From: Erodium maritimum | Taxonomy: Eukaryota; Streptophyta; Magnoliopsida; Geraniales; Geraniaceae | DNA length: 64,000 nucleotides | Assembly (NCBI GenBank): GCA_963921825.1 | Contig: OY997594.1 | Location: 1,493,001 to 1,557,000, forward strand | Direction of reading: 5' to 3' | Shown here: positions 1-11,600 of the stretch, in pieces | Position numbering within the stretch: the stretch's first letter is position 1 | Layout of the letters: the number at the start of each line of letters is the position of its first letter | Notes under the pieces: model-generated | Seen by the model: the letters and a program-made list of their open reading frames with translations, nothing else | The model's database searches: none | Told to the model about the DNA's origin: nothing | Translations under genes and position numbers: made by a program

Positions 1-430
1 ACAATACATTATTCAACGTTTTAAAATGATAAATGCATTATCCTAAGTATTAGTCACACGATTCTGTTAGTAAAATGGACGGAATATTTACTTATGTTAG
101 ACATATGACCTCATGTGTCATTTAATGGATGGTTAAATGACGATTTTCCCTTAATTATTTGACTCTATACATTTTATAAGGAACATTACCATTATACCCT
201 CGTTATTCTTCCTTATAAAATGTATAGAGGTCAAATAAGTAAGGGCAAAAATCGTCGTTTTACCATTCATTTAAATGAGACATAAGGTCGTATGACTAAC
301 AAAATAGAATAGCTCGTCTATTTTTATTAACAAAATCGCGTGACCAATACTTAAGGTAGTCCATTTGTCATTTTAGAATGTTGGGTAGTATAATGGTTAT
401 GACCAATACATCAAAGTAAGTTTTGGTTTG
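1..430. repeat. Long palindromic (foldback) MITE, left edge cut by the window
   Basis: The two halves are near-complementary around a centre at about 190-200 (TTATAAGGAACATTACC against its reverse complement), so the element could fold into one long hairpin. A second copy with the same order of motifs lies at about 31550-32010. Both carry the outer motif GTGACCAATACTTAAGG, shared with the Mutator-like MITE at 28712-29026 that has a 9-bp target duplication. Class is inferred from that shared terminus. The left end may lie outside the window. Confidence 0.6.
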
Positions 431-1019
431 CAATCTAAACCAAAAAATCGATTTTTTCTCAAAAAATAACCGATTCGACGCCCGAATCAACACGAAAACA
501 CCCCTATTGTAGGTGGTCTTATGCCATAGAGATGTGTTATTTCATTAGATAGAAATGTGTTATCAATGTTCGATAGACATCCTTTAATGAACTATTTAAT
601 GAAAATAGACTGTTCGATATGAACCGAAAAGTCCATGACATCACAGCAACATCAACAACACTGTGAGTCCAACTTGCACTCCAAACTTCCATGCAACTTG
701 TTTAACTTTTCAACTTTCTTTTTTTTTCTTTTCTTTTCTCGTTTGGGCTTTTGTACACGTGACCTTCGTTTTCATCTTTACTTTTCAACGGTCGTTATTT
801 ACTGTCCGAAGATAGTTGGGGCCCACAAGGGATCGATATTGGGCCTTGCGGGCCAAGCAGGCTGGTGTTGGATCAATCAAACGACGCCGTTGTGCTGTTG
901 TCCGTTTGCTTTGTCCCAGGAGCAGGGCACTGTGAATTTAGGGCGATTTGCTTTGGTCGGACAAATTCATAAGAAGTTTTTTGCTAGGTTTGGGCGAATC
1001 GGTGCGACACATGACAATT
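431..1019. other. Intergenic stretch without a supported gene
   Basis: AT-rich at first, becoming more GC-rich after about 810. A 151-codon open frame starts at 635, but it runs through low-complexity T/C sequence, has no recognisable domain and enters the tandem repeat downstream. No promoter, RNA gene or conserved coding region could be supported. Confidence 0.5.
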
Positions 1020-1500
1020 CATCAATTCGTGTGGTTTCGCCTCTAAAGTCGTGGGAGGTCGGACGATTCAGACGTCGAATTGAGCACTAATTACATCCAC
1101 CCGTTACGTTGCAATGCTTTTCAACCACCGACAAAGTCAATTTGGTCACTTGCCAAGCGACACGTGACAACTTGTCCGATTTCGCCTCCAGAGTCATGGG
1201 AGGCTGGATGAATCGTGACAATTTGTCCGATTTCGCCTTCAGAGTCATGGGAGGCCGGATGAATCGGACGGCGAATTGAGCGTTAATCGCATCAACCCGT
1301 TGATTTCGCCTCCAGAGTCATGGGAGGCTGGATGAATCGTGACAATTTGTCCGATTTCGCCTCCAGAGTCATGGGAGGCTGGATGATTGTCCGATTTCAC
1401 CTCCAGAGTCATGGGAGGCCGGATGAATCGGACGACGAATTGAGCGTTAATCGCATCAACCCGTTGCAATGCTTGCAAAACGAATTCAACGGGAAATCGA
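1020..1500. repeat. Composite tandem repeat (about 50- and 85-bp units)
   Basis: The core TTTCGCCTCCAGAGTCATGG recurs at roughly 1180, 1230, 1305, 1360 and 1400, with a diverged copy near 1033. A longer unit adds a segment with GGCGAATTGAGCGTTAATCG followed by CATCAACCCGTT and recurs near 1260 and 1430. Short open frames on both strands here are products of the repeat. The motifs resemble the interior of the Harbinger-type MITEs in this window, so this may be an expanded piece of one. Confidence 0.75.
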
Positions 1501-1559
1501 CAAAAAGGTGGATTTTGCTGAATCGTCTGCCTATGTAAGAATGGTTAGCACCCAGTTCA

Positions 1560-1645
1560 CCCAACTAATCGCCTTCAGCATTGTAGGAGGAGATTCGCCT
1601 AAGCTAAGCACATTTGGCTGACTAATCTCGCTAGAGATGCTCTCA
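1560..1645 (-). repeat. Degenerate end of a Harbinger-type MITE
   Basis: Read on the minus strand from about 1643, the sequence begins GAGCATCTCTAGCGAGATT and, with gaps, continues to a stretch close to CTGAAGGCGATT. The same order is found in the intact MITE at 2131-2352. The other terminus was not found, so the copy is probably truncated or has been distorted by the tandem array at 1020-1500. Confidence 0.4.
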
Positions 1646-2005
1646 ATGCCAAACGAATAATACCGCAGCGAAATGAGAAGGAAAATACGTCGTTGGCACA
1701 AAAGAAAGTCCTCCGAAGAAGCTGAGCAGGGCGCCAACGAAAGGCACCATCCCTCGATTTCATAAGAAAAATAGTCGATATTAAAATTCAAACAAAATTG
1801 CATACTTCGAAAACAAATACGTTGTGTCAATGAGAAGAGTTTTGAATACTAATTCTGAACATTCTCCTGCACTGCAACTAGATAAAGTGTTGCTTCCATT
1901 TCCATGACCACTAAAGAATCTATAACATGGAAACAGTAAAGCTGCAACCAAATTCCTAACTCATCTCAGAAGTTAAGTGTTGTCTGTAACATCTCAAAGT
2001 TCCAG

Positions 2006-5000
2006 CTACTTGCTGTATAGGTGAACCAGTGTGAAGATGAAGAAACCCGCCATCTGCATAAAAAGATGAAAACCATTATGCGATCTTCGAAAGATATGAA
2101 ATGAAACTTAATATAGGTAAAAGCACATAAGAGCATCTCCAACGAGATTCGCCCAGCCTCCCACAACGCTGAAGGCGATTAGCCAGGCAAATCCAGAAGA
2201 ATAGCCACGTGTCGCATGACAAGTGGCCAGAAGGTGGGTGAATTGAGCGGGGCGATGAACCCTTTCCCCAAGACGAACGATTCGCCAAAAACTGCCAAAA
2301 ACCACATTTTCACCGATTCGCCTGGGTAATCAGCCCTGCATTGTAGATGCTCTAACAGTAATGAATATGCCAAATGAGTTCATGATGATTTTCATTTTCA
2401 GCCTTAGCAGACCACCTCCATGTACAGTAAATGTGATCGGTATCAAATGTCCAATGTATTGCTCTTCTAAACCAAATAAATATATCTAATTTTCCAACCC
2501 AGAGTTTCTTTTATAGACTATACCCAGATACTTTATCGTTCACTTATCTAGGGTAGTATCGGATAAGTACCCAATGAGTATCCCAGTACCAGTGCATCCC
2601 CATCTGTGAAGCACCCATGCTTCACATATTTAATACATAGATGATATCAAACAAATGCACGTGTGTGAGAGTGAGAGCTGTACCATAGAAAATGCAGATC
2701 CATAGTAGGGATAAGCTGCAGGAATAAATCTTTCGTACTCATTGTGCCTGAAAGGCCGAACTGGAATCTGCAATTTAATTTTCAAAAGATGAGTCATCGA
2801 GTACAACTTTACACAAAAGGTAATAGACGCAGCCGCATGAGTAGCAACATGATCAAATAGATTTGGCAAGATATGATGATGCAGGACAAACATGTATTCT
2901 TCAAGTGAAAGTACACAACATACTGCTCATTCTACCTAATCATTACAAAACTTCAGCCAATGCTCTTGTAAGACAAACTAGGTTAAAGTGTGATGAATAT
3001 TACAAAACATATATAGGTCGAACAATTTGATACTAATCATATTATTGTACAAAAAAAAACATGTTGTGGCCAATTGTATTTACACAGCTTCTCTGAAAAT
3101 TCTGAAATATTTACCCATAAGTTGTTTCAAAGTCACCAAAAAGACTAATATATGGTGCATGATTTTTTTTACCTGTTTTGATAGCGATAAGCTTGTATAT
3201 CCTAAACTTTGGTACTCAACCTTGAACTGGAAAACTCCATAAACATCTGGGACCTTAAATGCAGTGTAATAGAGACCCTGCAAGAACACACAATTACAAT
3301 AATGGAGTTAAAAGAAAAATAAGAAATGAAATTTAGTTATATCTTTTTATTATATTTTCTTCTATTAAGGAGACTGAGCTTGATAAGCAAAAAGGTACCT
3401 TCTTATCAGTTGACAAGGTTTTCAAAACATAAGGGCTCATCATGTAAAACTGGATTTGAACATCATCTGCTACATACGGCTCCCAGCTCTTTCCAGACCA
3501 CTCATAAATCTCAACCGAGTATTCCTTCAATCAAGTTCAGAATATGGATGTCAAAAGTATTTCTTTTTAATCAATGTTCCACTCAAATATACATGAGCAA
3601 CTTTAAGAACTGAATAATTAAGGAAGGTAAGTATAGAGAGAGGAGAGTTACCAAGTCTTCACTGACTGTGTAAATTTCAGGTTCATCTGTTTCCCCTGCT
3701 CTGTGATGATTCACATTCACGGCCTATGCATAAAGCATGTCTTAGTAAGTAGATGAAATGCTCAAAAACTTCAAAGGATAAGTCAAAATTACGAGTGTAA
3801 CTTGATTATGATTAATGAATGATTCAACCTATATGTATATAAAATAGTAGAAGACATGTACTCAACATTAACTCACCTTAAGGTGACCTCTTTCATGGAA
3901 GACCCATTTGCTTAGCTCGGTAAAAAACTGCTCATTTCCTGCCTTCTCGTGTCTATTTATATCAAAAAATAAACTCTCGATAACTTTTTTGAGCAACAGA
4001 GATAATTCACGCCAAATGCTCTTTGTATCTAGGTGGTTCCAATACAAAAGTGTATCAAGGTTGTGAGAGACATTTTCGTTTATTATATTGTTACCAATAC
4101 TAGACTAAGGAGATTATGTATAACTCTTCAGTGTATTAACAAGCAAGTTCACAACTAGGATATTGGAGGTTCAAAACTTCTAACAGCAAAACAACAATCC
4201 ATAAACAAAAAGGAGTCATCAATCATCTTATTAATAAATAGCTGATGTGGTGGCTATGAAATGTTATACGAAATTAAAAGTTTTCAATACATATGGCAAG
4301 GAGATTATTTTGTATGCTCAACCCAATACCAAACCAAGAGTTTGGCCATCCAAAGTCAGAGTGAACTGCTATAGAACCTTGCAAAGATGTTTGATATTTC
4401 AGGATTCTCACAGTCTACAAGTGCTAAAAACTATTTTCAGGAAGGCCACAGTCCATGACTAATTGACTATACACACATTAGTTTGATTAAGTAAAAGTTT
4501 CACTTACTTGGTTGAGGCCCCGGCCTTCTGCACCCCAGATTTAAAGAATCTGGAAGTAGATACAATGCTTATCAATATAAATAAGTATCAGTTAAAAAAA
4601 TTGAGTTACCTAACAACTACCACATACCTATTGCTGAACATCCTTAAGGAACCACTGAACAAAACACGTGCATTGTTTCTTGCCTGCAACAAAAGAAAGC
4701 TGTTACAAAATACAGGCACTGCGTATTACCATACCTATTCACTAAATAGTAAATAGTACAGACACATGTTACTTAATGCTATACCCCCATAGAAGTATTT
4801 ATTTTCAAGTAAAGGTATTCTTCAATTTTTTAAGACAATTTTTACAACATCCGCAGTTTTTCGATAAGACTGATGTATTTAAAAAATAACAGAGTCAAGC
4901 ATCATATTACCTGCACGACAGATACCAATGAGATAGAACTTCCAGTAAGAGACGGAGGGCTTGATAGCTTTGACTTTGGGTTAGCAGAGTATGCTGAACA

Positions 5001-6971
5001 AGAAGCAGATAGAACTTTGACGACCTGATATGGTAAATTATACATGATATGGCAAGAAGAATTAAAAAGCCAACGAGATGATGGAACTGAAACAGGAACG
5101 CTTTTAATGATCACAGAAAGCAAAAGAAGACACATTACCAAGCTATTGGCAGGATTTACTGAATGTCCAATTCCCTGGAAAAGCACTGGAGCCTGGGGAT
5201 AATTTATCAATAAATATTATCAGATTAAATATTATTGTTGCTATCTGCTAAATTTAGAATCCCATGGTCTATCATTGCAATTTGTTGATGTACACCTCGG
5301 CAGTAAAAAGCTTAATTGTGTACATAGATTAAGCCTCAACCTAGACCTATTTGCTTTTTGTGTATCAGTCGACTTCAGCAATGGCCTATATAATGGGCTT
5401 TGCTAATACAATCAACATCATTATTATACATCATTTCACATTTCTGTGAGATGCCACAGCTGGTATGGTCTTGGGTCTGTGTAAGAACTTCAAGCGTCAC
5501 ACTTTTTAGTCGAGTTTCAACGAAAAAATAAAAATAAAATACTAAAACATTTTGATGCTTTAAAATTTTGAAGACATTATAGAGAAATTACTATCACGTA
5601 AGGGAAAAGAGGCTGTACAGTATAGAAGATAGTGTTAAAACATATCTAACGACACCATAATTGAAATTGACACTTGTAATCAGACTACCAAGTATTAACA
5701 ATAACAATTATAGAGCTAGCCTTACCTCGATTTTCTTGCTTCCCAAAAGCACATCAGACTTAATCAGATCATCAGCAGCAACCAGTGTATGATCTCCTTC
5801 AGTATCTGAAACTGCATAGCTGGTGTGATCAATAACCAGAGCCGCAGGGTCCTGTACCAACAAAAACATGTGAGTAGTATAAAAAAAACTTAAATACAAT
5901 TCATATCGCAGAACTAATAGGACATAAACTTCAGAACCAGAATAAGTGGCTTGTTGGCCATTGCTCACTTCATCAAAATCAATCCCATTCTCAACCCCAA
6001 TCTCCCTAATCAAATCAGAAGCATTACTATCAGCAGCTACAATTAGATCATGGCCACTGTCAACAAACTCCAGTATAGCTGCTAGGTCAATGGCTCCTCC
6101 AAATCCTTCACAGTTGAATAAAGTATCAAATGTATATAATATCCGTAATACACAATTCAAATAATCATATAATAATACCCTCATCAAAGACAATTTTCGC
6201 GGACAGCAAAAATGGAAGGAAAAAAAGACCTTACAGCAAATTAACAAGCTAAATTCAAAACCTTGTTTGGTTACAGGGAAAATGTGAGGAATCACTAATC
6301 AGAATACGAATCTTAGAAATTCAGCATTATCAATTAAGCTAAGATTCACCTGTTCTTTTTCATTTTTGCACCATAAACAAAACAATAACATCAAAATCAT
6401 GTTTGGTTACAGGGAAAATGCTAGGAATCACTAATCAGAACATGAATCTTAGAAATTCAGCATTATCAATTAAGCTAAGATTAGTCTGTTCTTTTCATTT
6501 TCGCACCCTAAACAAAACAATTACATCAAAATCATGTTTGGTTACAGGGAAAGTGCTAGGAATCACTAATCAGAACATAAATCTTAGAAATTCACCATCA
6601 TCAATTAAGCTAAGACTAGTCCATTCTCATCATTTTCGCACCCTAAACACAACAATTACATAAAAATAACAACAATTTTCAGGAAATGAAACAAACTTAC
6701 GTTCAATGGTTGGGCAAAACAAGATCAACCCATCATACAAGTACCGGCCATATCTCTGCAGCCCGATCTTGGGATCATCGGCGAGCTTGAAGTCAAGCTC
6801 GAAACCGCGAGACCGGAGGGTATCGAAATAGAGAGAATGCGACGATTTGATGGCAAAGTCGTCCAGTAAGACGAGGATGCGACGATCGGTGGGGTGGTCG
6901 GGAGAGAAGGAGTGGCAGAGAAACGGTAAGATTTGGATGAGCGAGAAGAGGATCAAGAGACGACGAGACAT
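2006..6971 (-). CDS. DGL1: Oligosaccharyltransferase 48-kDa subunit (DGL1/OST48/WBP1 family)
   Basis: Subunit of the ER-membrane oligosaccharyltransferase that moves the lipid-linked glycan onto Asn of nascent secretory proteins; OST48 is needed for complex stability. Exons: 6701-6971, 5969-6105, 5726-5851, 5139-5192, 4911-5024, 4628-4683, 4508-4549, 3877-3952, 3652-3723, 3399-3524, 3173-3277, 2684-2767, 2006-2053. They sum to 1311 nt, 436 aa, almost the usual plant length. Visible features: N-terminal signal peptide ([18 protein letters not shown]), the luminal start [17 protein letters not shown], the conserved C-terminal stretch [17 protein letters not shown], and a last exon of 15 residues, [15 protein letters not shown], completing the single C-terminal membrane helix. 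The ATG at 6971 is the only one placed before the signal peptide. The last intron (2054-2683) holds a Harbinger MITE and the first holds a triplicated block. No broken exon was seen. Confidence 0.96.
2131..2352. mobile_element. PIF/Harbinger (Tourist-like) MITE in the last DGL1 intron
   Basis: The 222-bp element begins GAGCATCTCCAACGAGATT and ends, read from the other side, GAGCATCTACAATG. It is flanked by TAA on both sides (2128-2130 and 2353-2355), the 3-bp duplication typical of PIF/Harbinger. The right-end 14-mer is identical to the right end of the full-length transposon at 33772-35710. There is no coding capacity. Confidence 0.85.
6258..6665. repeat. Three tandem copies of a 135-bp unit in DGL1 intron 1
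   Basis: The motif TTTGGTTACAGGGAAA occurs near 6266, 6401 and 6536, a period of 135 bp. Each unit continues with AGGAATCACTAATCAGAA and AATTAAGCTAAGA. The copies differ by scattered substitutions, so the duplication is not recent. It lies between exons 1 and 2 and affects no exon. Confidence 0.85.
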
Positions 6972-7189
6972 GGCGGATTCGGATTTGGGGATTAGGGTTT
7001 TGGAGATGTGGACGTGAAAATGGATCGGGAAATCTACAGAGAGAGAGAGCTTCAGTGAGCCTCAGCTGGGAGAGGCGGAGTGTTGAGGTAGAGAGCCCAG
7101 AAGAAGTGTCTCTATTTGTGGTTTGGGACCTATAGAATGTGATAACTCCACTTAAACCCCCTCAAGTTTTCAGTTATATCGTCTTGGCC

Positions 7190-7580
7190 AATGTTCTAAA
7201 AATCCCGACTGGACGTCGCCTAGGCCTCATTTTGTGCTTAACCGACCCGACTAGGCGTATAGAACAATATTTGCATATTATAGTGACTAAATTAAAATAA
7301 TTAGATAGTTGTCCAGAGTTGTTCGATGTTGGTGATATTATGGATTGTACTTCTAAGTTGTTTGGTGTTATTTTTTAGGTATTTTAAATATTTGTTACCA
7401 TTTTTAATATAAGAAAGTTCATATTTTGGTTCTATATATAGTAATATATCTATTAAAAAAAATTAAAATAAAAAAAATACAAATCCGACTAGTCTCCGAT
7501 TAATCTCCGTCTAATCTCCAATTAATCCTCGAAAACCATAATTGTTCGATTAACGCTTAACAGCTTTTAGAACCTTGGTT
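7190..7580. repeat. MITE-like element with TTCTAAAAATC ends
   Basis: The left end reads GTTCTAAAAATCCCGACTGG and the right end, on the opposite strand, reads GGTTCTAAAAGCTG. The interior is rich in CGACTAG and CTAATCTCC motifs. A shorter relative with the same termini sits at about 46329-46448. Target duplications were not resolved. It lies in the spacer upstream of DGL1. Confidence 0.5.
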
Positions 7581-7650
7581 TTGGCACTATTTGTTTTGCA
7601 CCAATTGCATTTGCAGCCTAGGTATACTAAGTAGGAAGTATATAAAATCT

Positions 7651-8061
7651 GAGGAATAATTGTAAAAAACGTATATCAAGGTATTCATTTTTGTAGTTTA
7701 CAGTTTTTGTCAATTTTTTTTATAGTTATAAAAAATATCATAAACCGAACGTTTTGTTATGATTTGTATAAAAATAACGGTTTAGTCTTTGAAGATTAAC
7801 ATTTTAAAATAATATTAAGAAACAACTTTTCATCATAAAACAAGTAGGAAAGTTAAGGATGTGGAAATTTGGATTTTTTGCTGTTTGATTATATTTTTTA
7901 TTTTTATTTTCAAATGATAAAGTTGTTATTTTAAGACAATTTTTTTTATAAAGTACAACAAAAACCCAAGTCTAAGGCACTCTTTACAATTATAAAAAAA
8001 GAGGATTACAAGTTGCAAAACATGAATATTCAGGATACTTTTTCATAATTATTCCAAGATT
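7651..8061. repeat. Degenerate MITE of the GGGATAATTGCAAAAA family
   Basis: The left part reads GGAATAATTGTAAAAAACG and the right part has GAGGATTACAAGTTGCAAAA followed by TTTTTCATAATTATTCC, a decayed inverted terminus. Order and spacing match the better copies at 9833-10276 and 15036-15450. The rest of the DGL1-RRA spacer (6972-8614) is AT-rich with no gene visible. Confidence 0.55.
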
Positions 8062-8614
8062 TAAAATAGGAGAAATTACACTTCACTAACTTATATTTTG
8101 AAGTATTATCAATGCACTATCATGTACTAAGTTATTTTCTTCCCAATCAATTCTGATTTTTCAATTTGCCATAATTTGAGTTTTAATGACGAAAAAACCA
8201 TTTACATAAAAAAACACTGAAAAAACCAAAATTTTAAATTAATATGATTATTTTGCTGTTCTTTTATAAAAAAAATATTTTTTTTATAGATTTTTTTAAT
8301 TAATTCTGTCTTTTATATATGAAGGGCATTTTCATCAAAACATAATATAATAAATAGTCAATAATCTAAAATACAAAGTATTATATTAATTTTCCCAAAA
8401 TTTATTATCCCCACCAGAGAGCCTTGGTACCAAAAGAGATGGGTAGTAGCAGAACAGAGTTTTAAAGTACAGAGGATCAAAATCAATGAAGTCACAGCTC
8501 ACAATCCTCACAAGTATGTTGATGCTTCAGACCATTTTTACAGTACAACAATTCAGGATACATGAAGCCAAACAACAAGCAAGGAAACAAACACACATGA
8601 ACTGAAGCAAACTC

Positions 8615-11600
8615 TTACTCAGAACCGTCAGGAAAAGATTGCAGAGCATCCTCCTTCCCGTTAACGTAGAAATCAACGACAGCCCTCATCCTCGGGAGCT
8701 TATCGGGATGATAATTTACATGAACAATCACCGGCCTCATCTTCCTCAGCTTGCCGTCTTTCCTCACAGTCTTGAACAGAACCTTGCTGTTCATAAACAG
8801 ATAAAAGTCCATAGTCCTCATAGAAGCGTGAAGCCCGTCATACCCAGGATGTGAAGGGTAAAAGAGCTCCTCGTTGAATACAGCCTGATCCCAAGCCTTT
8901 TCCTTAGAAAGGCGATGAGCCACTCTGTCTAGAAGCTCGATGGAAGGCAGGGTCGGTCTGATGTAGAAGAAACCCGAGTTATAAACCCATATTCGCATCG
9001 TATGGGCATACCTGGCCCAACCCATTGCAGGCTCGTCGAATACATCGTCGTACCCGTAAGCAGTCATGTTGTCATGCCCATCGGTCATGGACTCCACGTC
9101 TGAGTCTCTGTATAAATGATCAAACGGGTTTTGCAAGTATATTATGTCAACGTCCGAGAGAAGAACGCTATAGCCAAGCTGCAAAAACTCTCTTAGGATA
9201 CGGAATTTCAATCCTGAAACGGCGTGGTTACCTCCTGTTTTCCCGATCGAGTCAATACCCTCGTCCGGGTCTCTCCTATAGACCGGAACGTCCTTGGACT
9301 TGCAGAAAGTAGCAATCTCATCGTCCAAAGCAACAACTAGGTAGTTCGGTATGCCCACGTTCCTGATGCTTGTGAACCAAATCTCCAACATCTCCTTTAC
9401 ATTCGAGTTGGCGAGTGCAACGATGAGCTCGTTGTGGAGAGCGACTTTGGCGAGTGTTTTGGCCAATCTCGGGTTTATTTGTTCATCGGGGAGGATTGTG
9501 GGGTTTTTCCTTAGTCCCTTCACAGTGCCAAAAGGCCCAGCTTTTTGCTGTTCACCCAATACGAATACTTGCTTTTGTGCATTGTCTTTGTTGTGTTCAG
9601 CTAATTGGAGCTTTTCGGTTAATTCACGAACCTGCTTCTTTAGTTCAGAGTTTTTCCGGGATATGGCCACAAACTCTGATTTCAACATGTTGAACCTTTC
9701 GGATGATACACAAGCTGTTGAGCCAACCTAGCAAGAAAATACATTAAGTTTGTGAGAGCCCTGTGTCTTTACATGGATATTAGCGATATTTAACAGTCCT
9801 GACAAACTTATATAAAAACATCCAAAGTATTAGGGATAATTGCAAAAAAGTACCCTATGATATTCATTTTTTGCAACCTGTAGCCATCTTCTTTGATAAT
9901 TGAAAAAAAGTATCCTAAACTTGTCTTTTTGTTGCAATTTGTAGAAAAACAACGATTTTACCCTTACAATTTAGATTTTTCTATAATAATAAGTAAAGAA
10001 CAAAAAAACTAAATTTTCATATCCCCTAATTTTCTTCCTTCTTGTACCGTATAAAGAAAGAGTAATAAAATAAAGGGATATAAAAATTTGGAATTTTTGT
10101 TCTTTAATTATTATTTTTAAAATTATAATGTTTAAGGGTAAAATCGCCATTTTTATACAAATTTATACAACGTGCAGCAGAAAACAAGTTCAAGTCCCTT
10201 TTTTGCAATTATCAAAAAAGAGGGCTACAAGTTGCAAAAAGGTAATACCTCAGGATACATTTTTGCAATTATCCCTAATTATTATCAACAATCATAATCT
10301 TGTATAAGTGGTATTAAAATAAAAAGAAAAAAATGATTTTTACAAGGCCAAAAGGACATATTAAATCCAAAACCAACAGTACATGTGACAATCGATTTAA
10401 ACGACGAGGGCGATATTTTTTGAAAAAGAATTAACTTAAAGTTATCCCGATTTAATAAAATGCCAATTTATAATCAAATATAAGAAAATTTGATATACAA
10501 ATGGCATTATATAACCTCACCAAAGAGTATGCATACAATCACTTGTTGGATAAGCTGATAAGCATATTTGAAGGTCCAGAAAAGTTGAACAGTAATCGAA
10601 TAAGTGAAGCAAGTAGTCCACCAGGCAGATCAAACACCATAAAAAATTAATTTTTAGGGATAATTGCAAAAACTTGCGGTGAACTATGCGTGTTTAGCAA
10701 ATACTATTGGTGAACATTTTTTTTTGAAAATGACATCCCCAACTATTTTCCGTCTGCAAATCCACTAATGTGGCTATTGTTTTTTCTGCAAAAAATCGAA
10801 AGTAACCATGCAAAAGTGTATATATAAGGGTTACAAATTGCAAAACACATATAATGTAAAGGGAAAAACTGTTATTTCCAAAAAAAATAAGTCACATGAC
10901 TAATTTCCGTTAAAGATAACATATTTGCAGACAGAAAATAGTTGGAGATGTCATTTCCAAAAAAAAAAAAAGGTTCACCGATAGTATTTGCAAAACGTGC
11001 ATGGTCACTGGCTCACTGCAAGTTTTTGCAATCATCCCTTTTTTTATAAGCTATGATACTACTTGCATCCAGAAAAATTATAGTGTATGTTACTAAGTCC
11101 AACTCGACAAATTTGCTTACACATTCTTTTGAGAATGTGTTTGACAAAGTTCATGTTGAGCTACCCACAACATGTTTACTCTAAAACTGAGTTCTTCCAC
11201 CCAGGTTCTCCCTTCTGAAATCAATAAATTATAATAAAACTAAGATTATCTTACAAACCCTATTCACATAACTGTTTAGCAATGAAACCAAACAGCATTA
11301 CAGGAAGCAACCCATCAACGATTTCCATAACAATGTTCTTCCCCATACTATAATCAAAGCAATGAAATTGAACTTGAACTCGAAATGGATCCGATATTAA
11401 ATAGTAACCAATCAACAATTTTCAACAACAATGTTCTTCCCACACTACAATCAAAGCAGTGAAATTCAACTTAAACTAGAAATGGGTCAAATATTAAATA
11501 GCAACCCATCAACAATTTTCAACAACATTGTTCTTACCATACTGTAATCAAAGCAATGAAATTCAACTCGAACTCAAAATGGGTCAAATATTAAATAGCA

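Noticed and set aside
635-1090. Open frame of 151 codons on the + strand
   Set aside because: It has no recognisable domain, passes through T-rich low-complexity DNA and ends in the tandem repeat; no introns or neighbours support it.
8050-8400. Weak palindrome in the DGL1-RRA spacer
   Set aside because: Complementarity is short and AT-driven; ends and duplications could not be set.
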